From an uncultured Flavobacteriales bacterium (GTDB lineage: Bacteria; Bacteroidota; Bacteroidia; Flavobacteriales_D; Crocinitomicaceae), in assembly GCA_903945495.1 (NCBI GenBank), contig CAJAVU010000006.1, forward strand, positions 23,597 through 87,596: DNA of 64,000 nucleotides, read 5' to 3'. This document shows, in pieces, positions 9,718 through 18,764 of the stretch (the first letter of the stretch is position 1; the number at the start of each line of letters is the position of its first letter). The translations under genes were made by a program, and so were the position numbers. Below the pieces are notes generated by a model that worked only from the letters and a program-made list of their open reading frames with translations, was not told the origin of the DNA and did not search any database.

Positions 9718-10065
9718 TTAATGCTTCATTCCTCCTGGTTGACAACAGCTTGGTAATTTTTGTTGAGCTTCTGGATTTGCTTTCATTTCATCAGCGTCAT
9801 AACCCAATTCAACCAATTTTTGCTTAATTGTTTCCAAACTAATTTTAGCTGGCTGAAATTTAACGGTTAACTTTTTTGACTCAATGTCTAATTCAGAAAA
9901 TTTTACCCCTTTTGTGTAATTCAACATGTTTGTAATTCGCTCTTCACAATCACCACATTCTGCTGAGGTTTGAATCACAACTGTTTCATACTTCGCCTTT
10001 TTTTCTTGTGCATGTGCAAATTGAACGAACAATACTGCAAATACTATCATTACTACATTTTTCAT
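9718..10065 (-). CDS. Secreted heavy-metal-associated (HMA) domain protein
   Basis: 115-residue protein with a signal peptide (MKNVVMIVFAVLFVQFAHAQ) followed by an HMA/CopZ-like ferredoxin fold. The metal loop reads TSAECGDCEERI, i.e. CxxC as in copper chaperones, and the tail carries an extra CCQPGG cysteine pair. It is exported, so a periplasmic metal chaperone is likely. It starts 4 bases after the TonB receptor stop on the same strand, so it is the third gene of a probable metal operon. Copper is the usual HMA ligand, but the metal here is inferred. Confidence 0.85.
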   Translation of the reverse strand: MKNVVMIVFAVLFVQFAHAQEKKAKYETVVIQTSAECGDCEERITNMLNYTKGVKFSELDIESKKLTVKFQPAKISLETIKQKLVELGYDADEMKANPEAQQKLPSCCQPGGMKH

Positions 10066-10069
10066 CTAT

Positions 10070-12268
10070 TTATTTTTTTGATTTGTTTTTAATTGAATAT
10101 CGAAAGCCTGCATAAACATTTACCCCCATAATTGGTCCCCAAATACGCGTTGCATCAAAGGAATTCCCAAATGGATTTGTTGCATCTATAATCGCATTTT
10201 TTTGAATGAAATTAGTCAAATTCTCACCACCAACGTAAAAATCCCAACGCTTGAAAACATGCGTAATTTGCGCATTTAAAATAGGGTAAACTTCGCTTTC
10301 TGACGGCAAATTCGAAACCCCGATATCTGGCAATCTAGAAGTTCCAAATACTGATAATGTTGTATTAAATTCCCAACGCTTGTTACGAGTGATATAGCCA
10401 AGATTCATAAATCCACGGTGTTTTGGAATCATCACTTGTTGTTGCATTTCTCCCGCATATTCGGCTTTAACATCTAGGTATTTGTAGGCTAAACGAATTT
10501 CAAAATTCTTCAAGGGTTCAATACTCAATTCAGTTTGAAAACTATTGGAGTACGATTTGCCACTTAGGTTCGTGAAAATAATCTGATTAAAATTCGCATC
10601 TCGATCCACCACCAATTGGTTCTCGAAAAGCGTGTGATAAAAATCTGTTGAAATGGTTCCTTTTCGCTTGAAAAGTTTGAATTCATGCACGATTGATCCT
10701 CCAAAATTCCAAGAAATCTCGGGCAACAATTCAGCGGGAACAATCCATGTTTTAGCATTGGCCAATAAAGAAACATTGTCAATCATGAAATTCGGAACGC
10801 GCCAACCTTTCCCGGCCGTTAAACGTAAATCCGTGAATTCGCTCAACAAGAACTTCGTGTGAACACGCGGTGAAAATTGAAATCCAAACAAATTGTGGTA
10901 GTCTCCTCGAGCGCCAATAACAGCTGACATCCGTGGTCCTGAATATGTATATTCTCCAAATATCCCTGGAATGACTTCAACCCGATTACTTTCAAGCGAA
11001 TCTGCTTTTTGTTGCATATCAACATAGATACCACTCGCTCCAAGTTTTATTCCATGCATCGTGGTGCCAATATAACCATCGTAAATCGCATTGATATAAC
11101 CGCGTTTTTCCAATCCGTCAAACGTTCGATTACCAAATTGCGCATTCACTTCTTGGTACTTTACATTGTAAACAATTCCCAAAGAAGTGCGTGGTTTTTT
11201 TAAAAAGAATCCCGTTTTTGCAAATAAATCAGCATGTTTTGAATCGATTTGAACTCCATATTTACCATCATTTGCAGAACGATCAAAGCCTATTTGACCT
11301 CCATTTTTGATATCCAAATAACTATTGATTCCAAATTGCGCTTCCATCTTTTTCCCTTGATACGCCCAACGATTTAAGAACGCAAGGTTATTTCCTTTTG
11401 GCACATCACGGAAACCGTCACGATTGTTATCCATTTCTCCGAACATTCCGGATCCATGAACAAACCAACCAGTACTCCATTTATCATTTAAAATATGTCC
11501 TGCATTCATGTTCAATTCCGCTCGACCATAAATACTTCCGAAACCATTCAGATAGAATCGTTCCATTTCACTTGGCTTTTTCAATTCTAAATTGACCAAG
11601 CCTGCCATGGATTCGTAGCCATTAACAACGTTTCCAGTTCCTTTCGTAATCTGAATCGATTCTATCCATGTTCCTGGAATCGAATTCAAGCCAAATGAAC
11701 TTTCCAATCCTCTCAGATAAGGAATGTTCTCCAACTGGATTTGGGTATAAACGCCATCCAAGCCCATCATTTGGATTTTCTTCGCACCTGATACTGCATC
11801 CGTAATATTTACGTCAACAGATGCATTCGTTTCAAACGATTCAGATAAATTGCAACAAGCCGCTTTGCGCAGTTCCCCTTCTCCGATTTCCTCTACATGC
11901 AAGGTTTTTAGTCGAGAAATGGAATGCGTTCCTTTTTTATAGGTTACGATGACTTCATCCATCATTTTATCAGAAAACAAATTGATTTCCAAGGCAATGA
12001 ATCGATCTTCTTTCGTAACAATGGTTGTGTCTGGATTGTAGCCAAACGCTGTAACCACCATAGTATCTGGTAATTCTTTTGGAAGAATCAATTCAAATTG
12101 ACCTTCCTCATTTGTTGTTACACCAATTTTTGCGTGCAACAAACGTATTTTTGCTCCAATGAGCACATCTTGCTTTTCATTCGTAACTCCATGCACTACA
12201 CCTTTCATTTGCGAAAAACTGCATGTACTAATGAAAAGAAAGAATAAAAAACTTATTTTTTCAATCAT
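10070..12268 (-). CDS. TonB-dependent receptor, probably for a metal or metal complex
   Basis: ~732-residue outer-membrane receptor. The start at 12268 (MIEKISFLFFLFIS...) gives the signal peptide; the in-frame ATG at 12280 adds four residues. After the signal comes a carboxypeptidase-like regulatory domain (GVVHGVTNEKQDVLIGAKI), then a plug (MDEVIVTY ... IQMMGLDGVYTQIQLENIPYLRGLESSFGLNSIPG) and a 22-strand-type barrel ending YAGFRYSIKN. It sits between an HYC_CC_PP protein and an HMA protein on the same strand, a set consistent with uptake or sensing of copper-like metals. The substrate is inferred from the neighbours only. Confidence 0.88.
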   Translation of the reverse strand: MIEKISFLFFLFISTCSFSQMKGVVHGVTNEKQDVLIGAKIRLLHAKIGVTTNEEGQFELILPKELPDTMVVTAFGYNPDTTIVTKEDRFIALEINLFSDKMMDEVIVTYKKGTHSISRLKTLHVEEIGEGELRKAACCNLSESFETNASVDVNITDAVSGAKKIQMMGLDGVYTQIQLENIPYLRGLESSFGLNSIPGTWIESIQITKGTGNVVNGYESMAGLVNLELKKPSEMERFYLNGFGSIYGRAELNMNAGHILNDKWSTGWFVHGSGMFGEMDNNRDGFRDVPKGNNLAFLNRWAYQGKKMEAQFGINSYLDIKNGGQIGFDRSANDGKYGVQIDSKHADLFAKTGFFLKKPRTSLGIVYNVKYQEVNAQFGNRTFDGLEKRGYINAIYDGYIGTTMHGIKLGASGIYVDMQQKADSLESNRVEVIPGIFGEYTYSGPRMSAVIGARGDYHNLFGFQFSPRVHTKFLLSEFTDLRLTAGKGWRVPNFMIDNVSLLANAKTWIVPAELLPEISWNFGGSIVHEFKLFKRKGTISTDFYHTLFENQLVVDRDANFNQIIFTNLSGKSYSNSFQTELSIEPLKNFEIRLAYKYLDVKAEYAGEMQQQVMIPKHRGFMNLGYITRNKRWEFNTTLSVFGTSRLPDIGVSNLPSESEVYPILNAQITHVFKRWDFYVGGENLTNFIQKNAIIDATNPFGNSFDATRIWGPIMGVNVYAGFRYSIKNKSKK

Positions 12269-12313
12269 ATTAAATACCATTAAATGAATAACTTGTGTTA
12301 CTACATTTTGGTA

Positions 12314-12751
12314 CTATATGCGAAAGACTTGATGTTTGATTAGTAGATCCCTACCACTGAGAACTGGAGGTGGATTGATGGTTTTTGGAAGTTCAATTGA
12401 ACGAATTGGTAAAGCTTCGATAAATTGAAATTCTACAGCATGAGAAACTGCTGCAGCGCTGATGTAGAAATCCTGAGAGAATTCTGAGAAATAAGAGAAA
12501 TTAACTTGATAAACAGCAATATCATCTGAGCAACAATCATCCTTTTCTATAGAAGAATTTGCACCTTCTTTTTTACAACATGGTGGAACTTTTTCTTCTT
12601 CGTGATCCTCACAATGATCATCTAATTTCACGAAATAAGATCTAAAAACTCCATCTTCTTCACACGAATGTGTAAACACGCTCATCCCAATGTTGCCCAC
12701 AAATGTGAAGACAATTAATAGCGATACAAGAAGTGTTTTTATCAATTTCAC
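12314..12751 (-). CDS. HYC_CC_PP family protein
   Basis: 145-residue exported protein. The signal/TM segment (LIKTLLVSLLIVFTFVGNIGMSVF) is followed by HSCEEDG, a His/Cys/Glu-rich patch (DDHCEDHEEEKVPPCCKKE ... DDCC) and a late NPPPV, matching the HYC...CC...PP spacing of a small Bacteroidota family found next to TonB receptors and HMA proteins. The first motif is HSC rather than HYC. The Cys/His clusters suggest metal binding. It is first in the probable three-gene operon. A TACATTTG -7-like box ends only 5 nt before the ATG, which would give a leaderless transcript. Confidence 0.8.
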   Translation of the reverse strand: MKLIKTLLVSLLIVFTFVGNIGMSVFTHSCEEDGVFRSYFVKLDDHCEDHEEEKVPPCCKKEGANSSIEKDDCCSDDIAVYQVNFSYFSEFSQDFYISAAAVSHAVEFQFIEALPIRSIELPKTINPPPVLSGRDLLIKHQVFRI

Positions 12752-12793
12752 GAAACAAATGTAAGCCTTTAATTGTCTTAATAAAAAAGAATG

Positions 12794-12827
12794 TTTGACT
12801 TATTATTGGAAGTTTAACGTAATTTTG
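12794..12827 (+). promoter_or_regulatory. Probable promoter of the NifU-type gene
   Basis: TTTG, 22-nt spacer, TAATTTTG; the -7 element is a perfect TAnnTTTG and ends 17 nt before the ATG at 12844. The spacer is longer than the usual ~19. Confidence 0.45.
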
Positions 12828-12843
12828 TAAAAAACACAGACAA

Positions 12844-13449
12844 ATGAATAATGTACCAGTAACAGTTTACGTCGAAATGACTCCCAATCCATCAACAATG
12901 AAATTTGTTGCGAATAAATACTTACTTATAACGGGAGAATCAGTTGAATTTTTATCGAAAGCCGAAGCAAAAGGATATTCACCAATGGCGGAAGAATTAT
13001 TTAACTTCCCATTTGTGAAGAAGATTTTTATGGCTGCCAATTTCATTACAATCACCAAAACAGACAATGTTCCTTGGGATTTCATTACAATGGAATTGCG
13101 TGAATTTGTTAAAGGATGGATAGCAGATGGTAAAGATGTGTTAATTCAAATGCCAGCTGCAAAACCAGCAGAAGCTACTACAGAAGATAGTGCTCCGAAA
13201 AAAGTGTATGCTGTGTCGGAATACGATGATGCAATTCGCAGTTTATTGGATGAATATGTTCGTCCTGCAGTTGAAAATGATGGTGGAGCAATTGAATTCC
13301 GCGGATTTGAAAATGGAGTTGTTTCCGTTTTAATGAAAGGTTCATGTGCTGGATGTCCATCTTCCACAGCAACCTTAAAAGGTGGAATTGAGAATTTACT
13401 AAAACAACACTTACCTGAAGTCACCGAGGTAGTTGCTGAAAACGAATAA
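12844..13449 (+). CDS. NifU family Fe-S cluster scaffold/carrier protein
   Basis: 201-residue cytoplasmic protein with two domains: an N-terminal Nfu_N domain (EMTPNPSTMKFVANKYL ... KIFMAANFITITK) and a C-terminal NifU-like domain (DEYVRPAVENDGGAIEFRGF ... GSCAGCPSS). The CxxC pair C168/C171 binds a bridging cluster in this family. Proteins of this build carry or assemble [4Fe-4S] clusters and pass them to client enzymes. It is a single gene, with its own promoter and a strong terminator. The symbol nfuA is possible, but this two-domain form is closer to mitochondrial/Bacteroidota Nfu. Confidence 0.92.
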   Translation: MNNVPVTVYVEMTPNPSTMKFVANKYLLITGESVEFLSKAEAKGYSPMAEELFNFPFVKKIFMAANFITITKTDNVPWDFITMELREFVKGWIADGKDVLIQMPAAKPAEATTEDSAPKKVYAVSEYDDAIRSLLDEYVRPAVENDGGAIEFRGFENGVVSVLMKGSCAGCPSSTATLKGGIENLLKQHLPEVTEVVAENE

Positions 13450-13451
13450 AC

Positions 13452-13486
13452 AAAAAAAGTCCAATTTCTCAATTGGACTTTTTTTT
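13452..13486. terminator. Terminator after the NifU-type gene
   Basis: Stem AAGTCCAATT / AATTGGACTT with a TCTC loop, flanked by A-run and T-run; it lies between convergent genes and can act on both strands. Confidence 0.9.
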
Positions 13487-13504
13487 ATGCATCAATTTTA
13501 ATTT

Positions 13505-14245
13505 CTATAGCCAGGAGAACATCGCCTCTAAATCCTGCGGTTTCATCCATTGTTTCATTCGTTCAGCCAAAATAGCCTTCAAAGCGTCTTCCGTATACAC
13601 ATCTTTTCCTTTTTCATCGTAATTCAACACATTAACAGGTAATACAACTGCTTCAACCGTTTTTGCAAAATAGATAACACTTCCGTCTTCAGTCGCCAAT
13701 CCTAAAATTGCACCTGGCAATCCACCAAATCCTTCTGGACCTATTGAAGGAACTACTTCAACAGAAAACCAAGCATAAATGCGTGTTGAATCGTTCATAT
13801 TCCAAATGGCTTTACGACAATTATAACCGCTAATTACACGCTTACTTTCGGTAATTTTCCAATCGCGTTTATCAATCGTGTCTTTAATATATGCAGGATT
13901 TCCCCACAAATCCATTACGATAAATTTCTCACGTTGATTAACATTTTGATAAACAGTATTGTGCGTTGTGAAATACTTCATCATTCCTTGTTCAGGTTCA
14001 TCACTTTCAATTGGACGAAAAATCGACATTGAATCATTGAAATACAATTCAAAATTTTCAATTCTGTATTTATTCTCTTCCGTGATGAAATTCTTCATGC
14101 GCGGATTATCACCTAAACGTTTCTTCAAATTTGTTTTACGTTCAAAAACAATTTTCCCAGAACTCATTTGTCCAAATGAATTCAAAGAAAGCAGAGCAAC
14201 AACTACAACTGCTAATATTTTCTTAGTGCATGCCTCTAAAGTCAT
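13505..14245 (-). CDS. GLPGLI family protein
   Basis: 246-residue exported protein of a Bacteroidota-specific family, named for a motif seen here as GFGGLPGAILGLATEDG. The signal peptide ends LLSLNSFGQ. The YNCRKAIWN segment and the AWFSVEVVPSIGPEGFGG stretch are also family features. It overlaps the upstream outer-membrane receptor gene by 23 bases, so the two are translationally linked; GLPGLI genes next to such receptors are a recurrent pairing. The function is unknown; a periplasmic partner of the receptor is a reasonable inference. Confidence 0.9.
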   Translation of the reverse strand: MTLEACTKKILAVVVVALLSLNSFGQMSSGKIVFERKTNLKKRLGDNPRMKNFITEENKYRIENFELYFNDSMSIFRPIESDEPEQGMMKYFTTHNTVYQNVNQREKFIVMDLWGNPAYIKDTIDKRDWKITESKRVISGYNCRKAIWNMNDSTRIYAWFSVEVVPSIGPEGFGGLPGAILGLATEDGSVIYFAKTVEAVVLPVNVLNYDEKGKDVYTEDALKAILAERMKQWMKPQDLEAMFSWL

Positions 14246-17000
14246 CTTCTTTTGTTTTTCTGTTATTGAATCGATACGTTAATTTCAATAAGAAATAACG
14301 TGAAATAATGGTTGTTCTAAAATCAGTAACAGCGTTTCCACTTACTGTTCTTCGTGCATTAATGTTTTGATTGAGGATATCATTTCCTGTGATTGCAACA
14401 ATGAAATTTTGTGTTTTGAGGAATTTCTTACTTACCTCACCATTTAAGACAAAATATTCGGTATCATAAAATCCTTCTCCCGGTTGTGCATTCTTCGTGT
14501 ATTTACCATCCACTTTAATCGTAAACCCAAGTGGTAATCTCCAATCAAAACCAGCTGAATACACCTGAATTGTAAAAGGAGTATTTGAAACGGAACTCAA
14601 GGAACTGATTGGATTATTGTAGGAATAACTACCTGATAAATTGATGTCCAACGAATCCCACTGAAAATCAATTTGCATTTCTGGTGTTACAGCATAATTG
14701 TCCGTCACGTTTTCTAACGAACCAATCATACTTTTGAAACGATTAAATGAAGCAGAAACAGAAGGTTGGAATTCAATCATTCTGTTTAAAATTGGGTAAC
14801 CACCACCTGCCCAAACAGAAGAAGTGATATTACCATCTACATTGATTGTCATCGTATTTGTTCTACCATATACATCATAGCTTGTTTGCGTTCCAAAAGC
14901 ATTGTTTGTTAATGCCACCATACCACCAGTCCATATATATTTTCCAGAAAGTGCATTCCATGTATTGAAATTCACCATTACATTATGAACGTAATTCGGT
15001 TTTAAATTTTGATTCCCAATCTGAATACGATTCGGATTCGAGTTATCCTGAATCGGTTGTAAATCATTAATTGTAGGTTGAGAAGAACTTGTCGTATAAT
15101 TCAACGTGAAACGTTTACTCATACTTGGTTTATACTCATACTTGAATTTTGGCAATATATTGTTGATGTTTTGATTTACGATAGAATCAGTTATTAAGTT
15201 GTGATTATCTATGTTGATGTTTCTTACATAAGCACCAGCAGAAACCATGTGTTTACCTGTTTCATAAATCAATTCCGTACCAGCTCTATTTTGAATACGT
15301 GTGTTATCGAATGTATTCGATAAATCTGCTCGGAAAGAAGTATAATCGGTTCCAACTTTATCAAATGTTTCTTTCGCTTGCTTAGAAATTCCGTATTCAA
15401 ACAAATAATTGAAATTGATTTTCCATTTTTTCGAAAGCGGCTCAAAATAACTCACTGTTCCGTAGTGACTTGTTGATGAATTATTGTTTGTTTTCTTTTG
15501 GTCCGTCGTATCAGCAGTAGAAAGTATTTTGTAATCAGACAATGAATACAATTGACCATCTGTTTTGTTATTCGTTAGATTTAAATCGTATCGAACTTCT
15601 AATTCACGTCTTTTCTTCATGAACTTACGGTACAAACGAACTGTATTATTACTTTGTAGTCCTTTTGAATCGTTCGTGTTTCTAATTTCTGTTGATAACG
15701 ATTCTGTTCCTGTTTCACCGATGAACGATGAAAAATCAGCATTATCCGACAGAGCAGTACTAAATGAAACAGATGGTTTAAATTCCAACAAAGTCAATGA
15801 ATCCAATTGACTAGAAAGCGTCAAGTTCAACTTGTGTGCTTCATTTGTTGAATAATTGCGCGTTGAATCATTTGTAAAGTAAGTTGTGTCAGATAAGAAA
15901 TATTGAGATTGACTTGATGAACGTGCATCTAATCTGTCATTGTAATAAGAGTAGTTAAACAACAATTCAGTGTTTTGTTTCTCACCATACTTGTCTGAAA
16001 AATAAACTCCCGCTTTAAATGTTTGGGGAATACCATTTGTATTTGAAGTGTTATTTGGCTCCCAGAAATTTCTGTTTGCACCGTCTTCGTTTGATAGTCC
16101 AAATTTATTCAAATCACCACGACCAAAATTTGAACGAGGTGTGTTCGATCCCAAAGCAAAAACAGATATTTTTTGTTTTGAATTGAATTTGTTCAACAAC
16201 AATTCTCCTTCATAAAATGGAACAGTACCAGCATAATCAGCGCTTAGTGGCGTTAATGCCATGTCGGATGCTCCCGAAACCCTTCCGAAATAACCTTTCT
16301 TAGCCTCATCTTTCAGTTTTAAGTCGAGGACTTTTATCTTCTCTTCTGATCCACCAATCGTTTCATTGTCGGTTTTTTCGTAAATCTGAACCGTTTTAAT
16401 TCCATCTGCACCAAGATTTTTTGTTGCAATTGTTGGATCAGTTCCAAAAAACTCATCTCCATCCACCAACACTTTATTGATTTCTTGACCTTGTGATGTG
16501 ATTTTTCCATCACTGTCGATCTTTATTCCAGGAAGCTTTTTTAGCAAATCTTCAACAACAGCTCCTTCAGCCACTTTGAATGAATCGGCCACGTACACCA
16601 AGGTGTCACCTTTGTAGTATATTGGATTTTTATTCGCATAAATCACAACTTCTTGCAATTCTTTTGACATTGGAGCCATTCGAACATTTGGAATGTTGAT
16701 TTCGTAATTGTCTTTGCTTCCGAAGATGTAATACGTGCGATCATCAAATTTTGGATGAGCAACTACCAAAGAAAACGTATCCGGTGGAAAACCTGTTAAG
16801 GTGAAAATCCCTTGCTTGTCAGAACGTGTAAAACCCAATAAAAGCGAATCTTTTACACGAACTGCCATCACCATTGAATTGTGTAAAGGCGCACCTGTTG
16901 AATCGTTGACAACACCTGAAACTTTCATTGTTTGTGCGAAGCTATTCTGCACCGCAACAATGAAAAAAAAGGCGACAAAAAGTTGAAATAATTTTTTCAT
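14223..17000 (-). CDS. Outer-membrane TonB-receptor-like beta-barrel protein
   Basis: 925-residue protein with signal peptide (MKKLFQLFVAFFFIVAVQNSFAQ), a carboxypeptidase-like regulatory domain (VSGVVNDSTGAPLHNSMVMAV), then a plug-like segment with LLKKLPGIKIDSDGKITSQGQ and NKVLVDGDEFFG, and a long barrel that ends LLKLTYRFNNRK. This is the class of TonB-receptor-like barrels (OMP_b-brl_3 type) typically paired with GLPGLI proteins, as here. No clear TonB box can be assigned by eye. Substrate unknown. Confidence 0.85.
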   Translation of the reverse strand: MKKLFQLFVAFFFIVAVQNSFAQTMKVSGVVNDSTGAPLHNSMVMAVRVKDSLLLGFTRSDKQGIFTLTGFPPDTFSLVVAHPKFDDRTYYIFGSKDNYEINIPNVRMAPMSKELQEVVIYANKNPIYYKGDTLVYVADSFKVAEGAVVEDLLKKLPGIKIDSDGKITSQGQEINKVLVDGDEFFGTDPTIATKNLGADGIKTVQIYEKTDNETIGGSEEKIKVLDLKLKDEAKKGYFGRVSGASDMALTPLSADYAGTVPFYEGELLLNKFNSKQKISVFALGSNTPRSNFGRGDLNKFGLSNEDGANRNFWEPNNTSNTNGIPQTFKAGVYFSDKYGEKQNTELLFNYSYYNDRLDARSSSQSQYFLSDTTYFTNDSTRNYSTNEAHKLNLTLSSQLDSLTLLEFKPSVSFSTALSDNADFSSFIGETGTESLSTEIRNTNDSKGLQSNNTVRLYRKFMKKRRELEVRYDLNLTNNKTDGQLYSLSDYKILSTADTTDQKKTNNNSSTSHYGTVSYFEPLSKKWKINFNYLFEYGISKQAKETFDKVGTDYTSFRADLSNTFDNTRIQNRAGTELIYETGKHMVSAGAYVRNINIDNHNLITDSIVNQNINNILPKFKYEYKPSMSKRFTLNYTTSSSQPTINDLQPIQDNSNPNRIQIGNQNLKPNYVHNVMVNFNTWNALSGKYIWTGGMVALTNNAFGTQTSYDVYGRTNTMTINVDGNITSSVWAGGGYPILNRMIEFQPSVSASFNRFKSMIGSLENVTDNYAVTPEMQIDFQWDSLDINLSGSYSYNNPISSLSSVSNTPFTIQVYSAGFDWRLPLGFTIKVDGKYTKNAQPGEGFYDTEYFVLNGEVSKKFLKTQNFIVAITGNDILNQNINARRTVSGNAVTDFRTTIISRYFLLKLTYRFNNRKTKEDDFRGMH

Positions 17001-17110
17001 AATGTTGATTCTCTATCGAACAGCAAGTTTAGCTATTTCATTCGACGAGAAAACATTAAAAATGTCAAACGGCACGAATCTTTGCTTAGTGGTTATGTTG
17101 GTAGATATAA

Positions 17111-17143
17111 AAAACGCCTTGTTAATTGATAACAAAGCGTTTT
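17111..17143 (-). terminator. Terminator overlapping the end of the small exported protein gene
   Basis: Stem AAAACGC-C-TTGTTA / TAACAA-A-GCGTTTT (one internal mismatch, ATTGA loop). It contains the stop codon of the gene ending at 17122, so termination is very tight. Confidence 0.75.
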
Positions 17144-17481
17144 ATTCGAATTTCGTCATTGGTATTGAGTACTAAGAAGTAAGACCCTTGTTCTAATTGA
17201 GAGAGATCAAAAGTCATCAATCCTTGTTCGTTAGGAATAAATTGAAAAAAGTATTCGGAACCTCTTGTGTTTGTAACAGAAACCGAAGAATATTTATCGA
17301 AATTTCCGGTGACTTCCACAAGTAATTCATCTGTTTCAGGATTCATTTTCATGGTGAAAATTGTTTCTTTTACAACAGCTGTATCTTCTTTTGATTTCTC
17401 TTTCTTTTCGTCAATTGAATTAGCGAATAATGTGTTCACACTTAATAATAGTATGACTAGGCTAAGCATTTTTGTTTTCAT
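17122..17481 (-). CDS. Small exported protein resembling an isolated sorting-domain sandwich
   Basis: 119 residues: a signal peptide (MKTKMLSLVILLLSVNTLFA), a short charged linker (DEKKEKSKEDTA), and a beta-rich domain LVEVTGNFDKYSSVSVTNTRG ... TFDLSQLEQGSYFLVLNTNDEIRIKRFVIN. The second half has the strand order of T9SS type A sorting domains and DUF3244-like domains (LxxGxYFLVL ... KRFVI), but there is no cargo domain and no PNP motif. It may be a stand-alone domain, for example a decoy, adaptor or stress-induced peptide, but its role is unknown. It stands alone on the minus strand with its own terminator. Confidence 0.7.
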   Translation of the reverse strand: MKTKMLSLVILLLSVNTLFANSIDEKKEKSKEDTAVVKETIFTMKMNPETDELLVEVTGNFDKYSSVSVTNTRGSEYFFQFIPNEQGLMTFDLSQLEQGSYFLVLNTNDEIRIKRFVIN

Positions 17482-17782
17482 CTTTTTTACTTTTTAATTT
17501 TTGAATTAATCAGTGTTTAAAAGTGAGACTGCTTGTGACCGAATTTGTTACTTTATTTCCAAAACAATTGTCGAATGGTTTCTATTGCTTTTTGAACGGT
17601 ACAAATCCTGTTCAGTTGAATCGCTTTCAAACTGTTAAGATGACACTACTCGCGCGCTGCAGGTCATTTTTGACACCACAAAATTGATAACTATTTGCTT
17701 TTAAAAAACGTGAAAAAAAAGATTTAACAAAAGCTTAATTACACAATTCCGAATTAAACTTTTGCCAATGTGCGATTGGTTC
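17482..17782. other. Intergenic gap without recognised features
   Basis: About 300 AT-rich bases between two minus-strand genes. No ORF with gene character, no hairpin with a T-run and no repeat were seen. A short locally GC-rich patch (ACTCGCGCGCTGCAGG near 17648) stands out from the surroundings but has no assigned meaning. Confidence 0.5.
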
Positions 17783-18565
17783 TTATTTAATTTTAACCGT
17801 GATTAGCACTTGAAATGTTAGTCCTGTATTATCAGTCATAACTTCATGATTCACGACAAGTGGAGTACCAATCATTTTCTTTTCATTCTTCATTAACTTG
17901 ACAATGTCGCCTTCTTGATATTGAATGGCCAATGATGAAGCATAACCTTCGGCAGAATTTTCTCCAACCAATATATATTTCATCCCTCCACCTTCAGCAA
18001 AACCTTGGAACGTTGTTTCGAACGGACCTTGTTGATTGATAATTTGCATTGCGCGATCTACCGATAAGGCCTTTGCAGGAACCACTTGAAATGTCGTGTT
18101 AATCAAATCCTCTTCAACATCTGCTTTACGTTCTTTTGTAAAGATAACCTTGCCTTTTTCATAAAAGGAAATACGCTCAATAAATAAGGGTTTCGCTCCT
18201 GTGTTATCATAATACACTTCTTTGGAAGCGAATTGCGTTCCGTTTTCTACATAAAAGGTATTCGTTCCATAGTTACCCGTTTCGGCGTACGAGAATTTCT
18301 CTTCGATTTTTACTTCTTTTTGATTTTTATCCAAATAACCAATTGCTTCAGCAGTTGAACCTGCATTATTGTTATACGACAAACTTCTAACTGGAATTAG
18401 TTCTGGATTATTTTCAATCGCGGCAATACGATTTTCAAATTCAGTTTCATTATCAATGGTTTGAACTTTTTCAACCTTTGCTTTTTGTCCTTCTTCTTTA
18501 TTTGATTGACATGCTGAAAATACTCCCAAAAGGATTACTGCGGAAAAAAATATCTGTCTGTTCAT
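17783..18565 (-). CDS. Predicted lipoprotein of unknown function
   Basis: ~260 residues. The start at 18565 gives MNRQIFFSAVILLGVFSAC with a lipobox (VFSAC) and a charged QSNKEEGQK tail; the longer frame from 18610 adds 15 residues without signal character and lies upstream of a TACTTTTG box (18599-18606) that looks like a -7 element, so it is rejected. The body is a beta-rich periplasmic domain (AETGNYGTNTFYVENGTQFASKEVYYDNTG ... YILVGENSAEGYASSLAIQYQEGD). No family was recognised. Neighbours do not inform on function. Confidence 0.75.
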   Translation of the reverse strand: MNRQIFFSAVILLGVFSACQSNKEEGQKAKVEKVQTIDNETEFENRIAAIENNPELIPVRSLSYNNNAGSTAEAIGYLDKNQKEVKIEEKFSYAETGNYGTNTFYVENGTQFASKEVYYDNTGAKPLFIERISFYEKGKVIFTKERKADVEEDLINTTFQVVPAKALSVDRAMQIINQQGPFETTFQGFAEGGGMKYILVGENSAEGYASSLAIQYQEGDIVKLMKNEKKMIGTPLVVNHEVMTDNTGLTFQVLITVKIK

Positions 18566-18764
18566 AGCTTCTTGTTTTGACGATAATGAATCGAGCCACA
18601 AAAGTAACAAGTTTCAGCAAAAAAAAATGAAACTTCCAAAAATCAAAAAGGATTCATGGACAATGAAAAAAATGCCTTTGATAGAATTGTGCTATCAATT
18701 GATTTTTTAGTGCTACTCACTATCTCTTGATTCTCATTCATTTGTAACATAAAACTTTAAAACT

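Noticed and set aside
17640..17670. GC-rich patch as a promoter or operator
   Set aside because: A single short patch with no dyad, spacing or consensus that could support a site.
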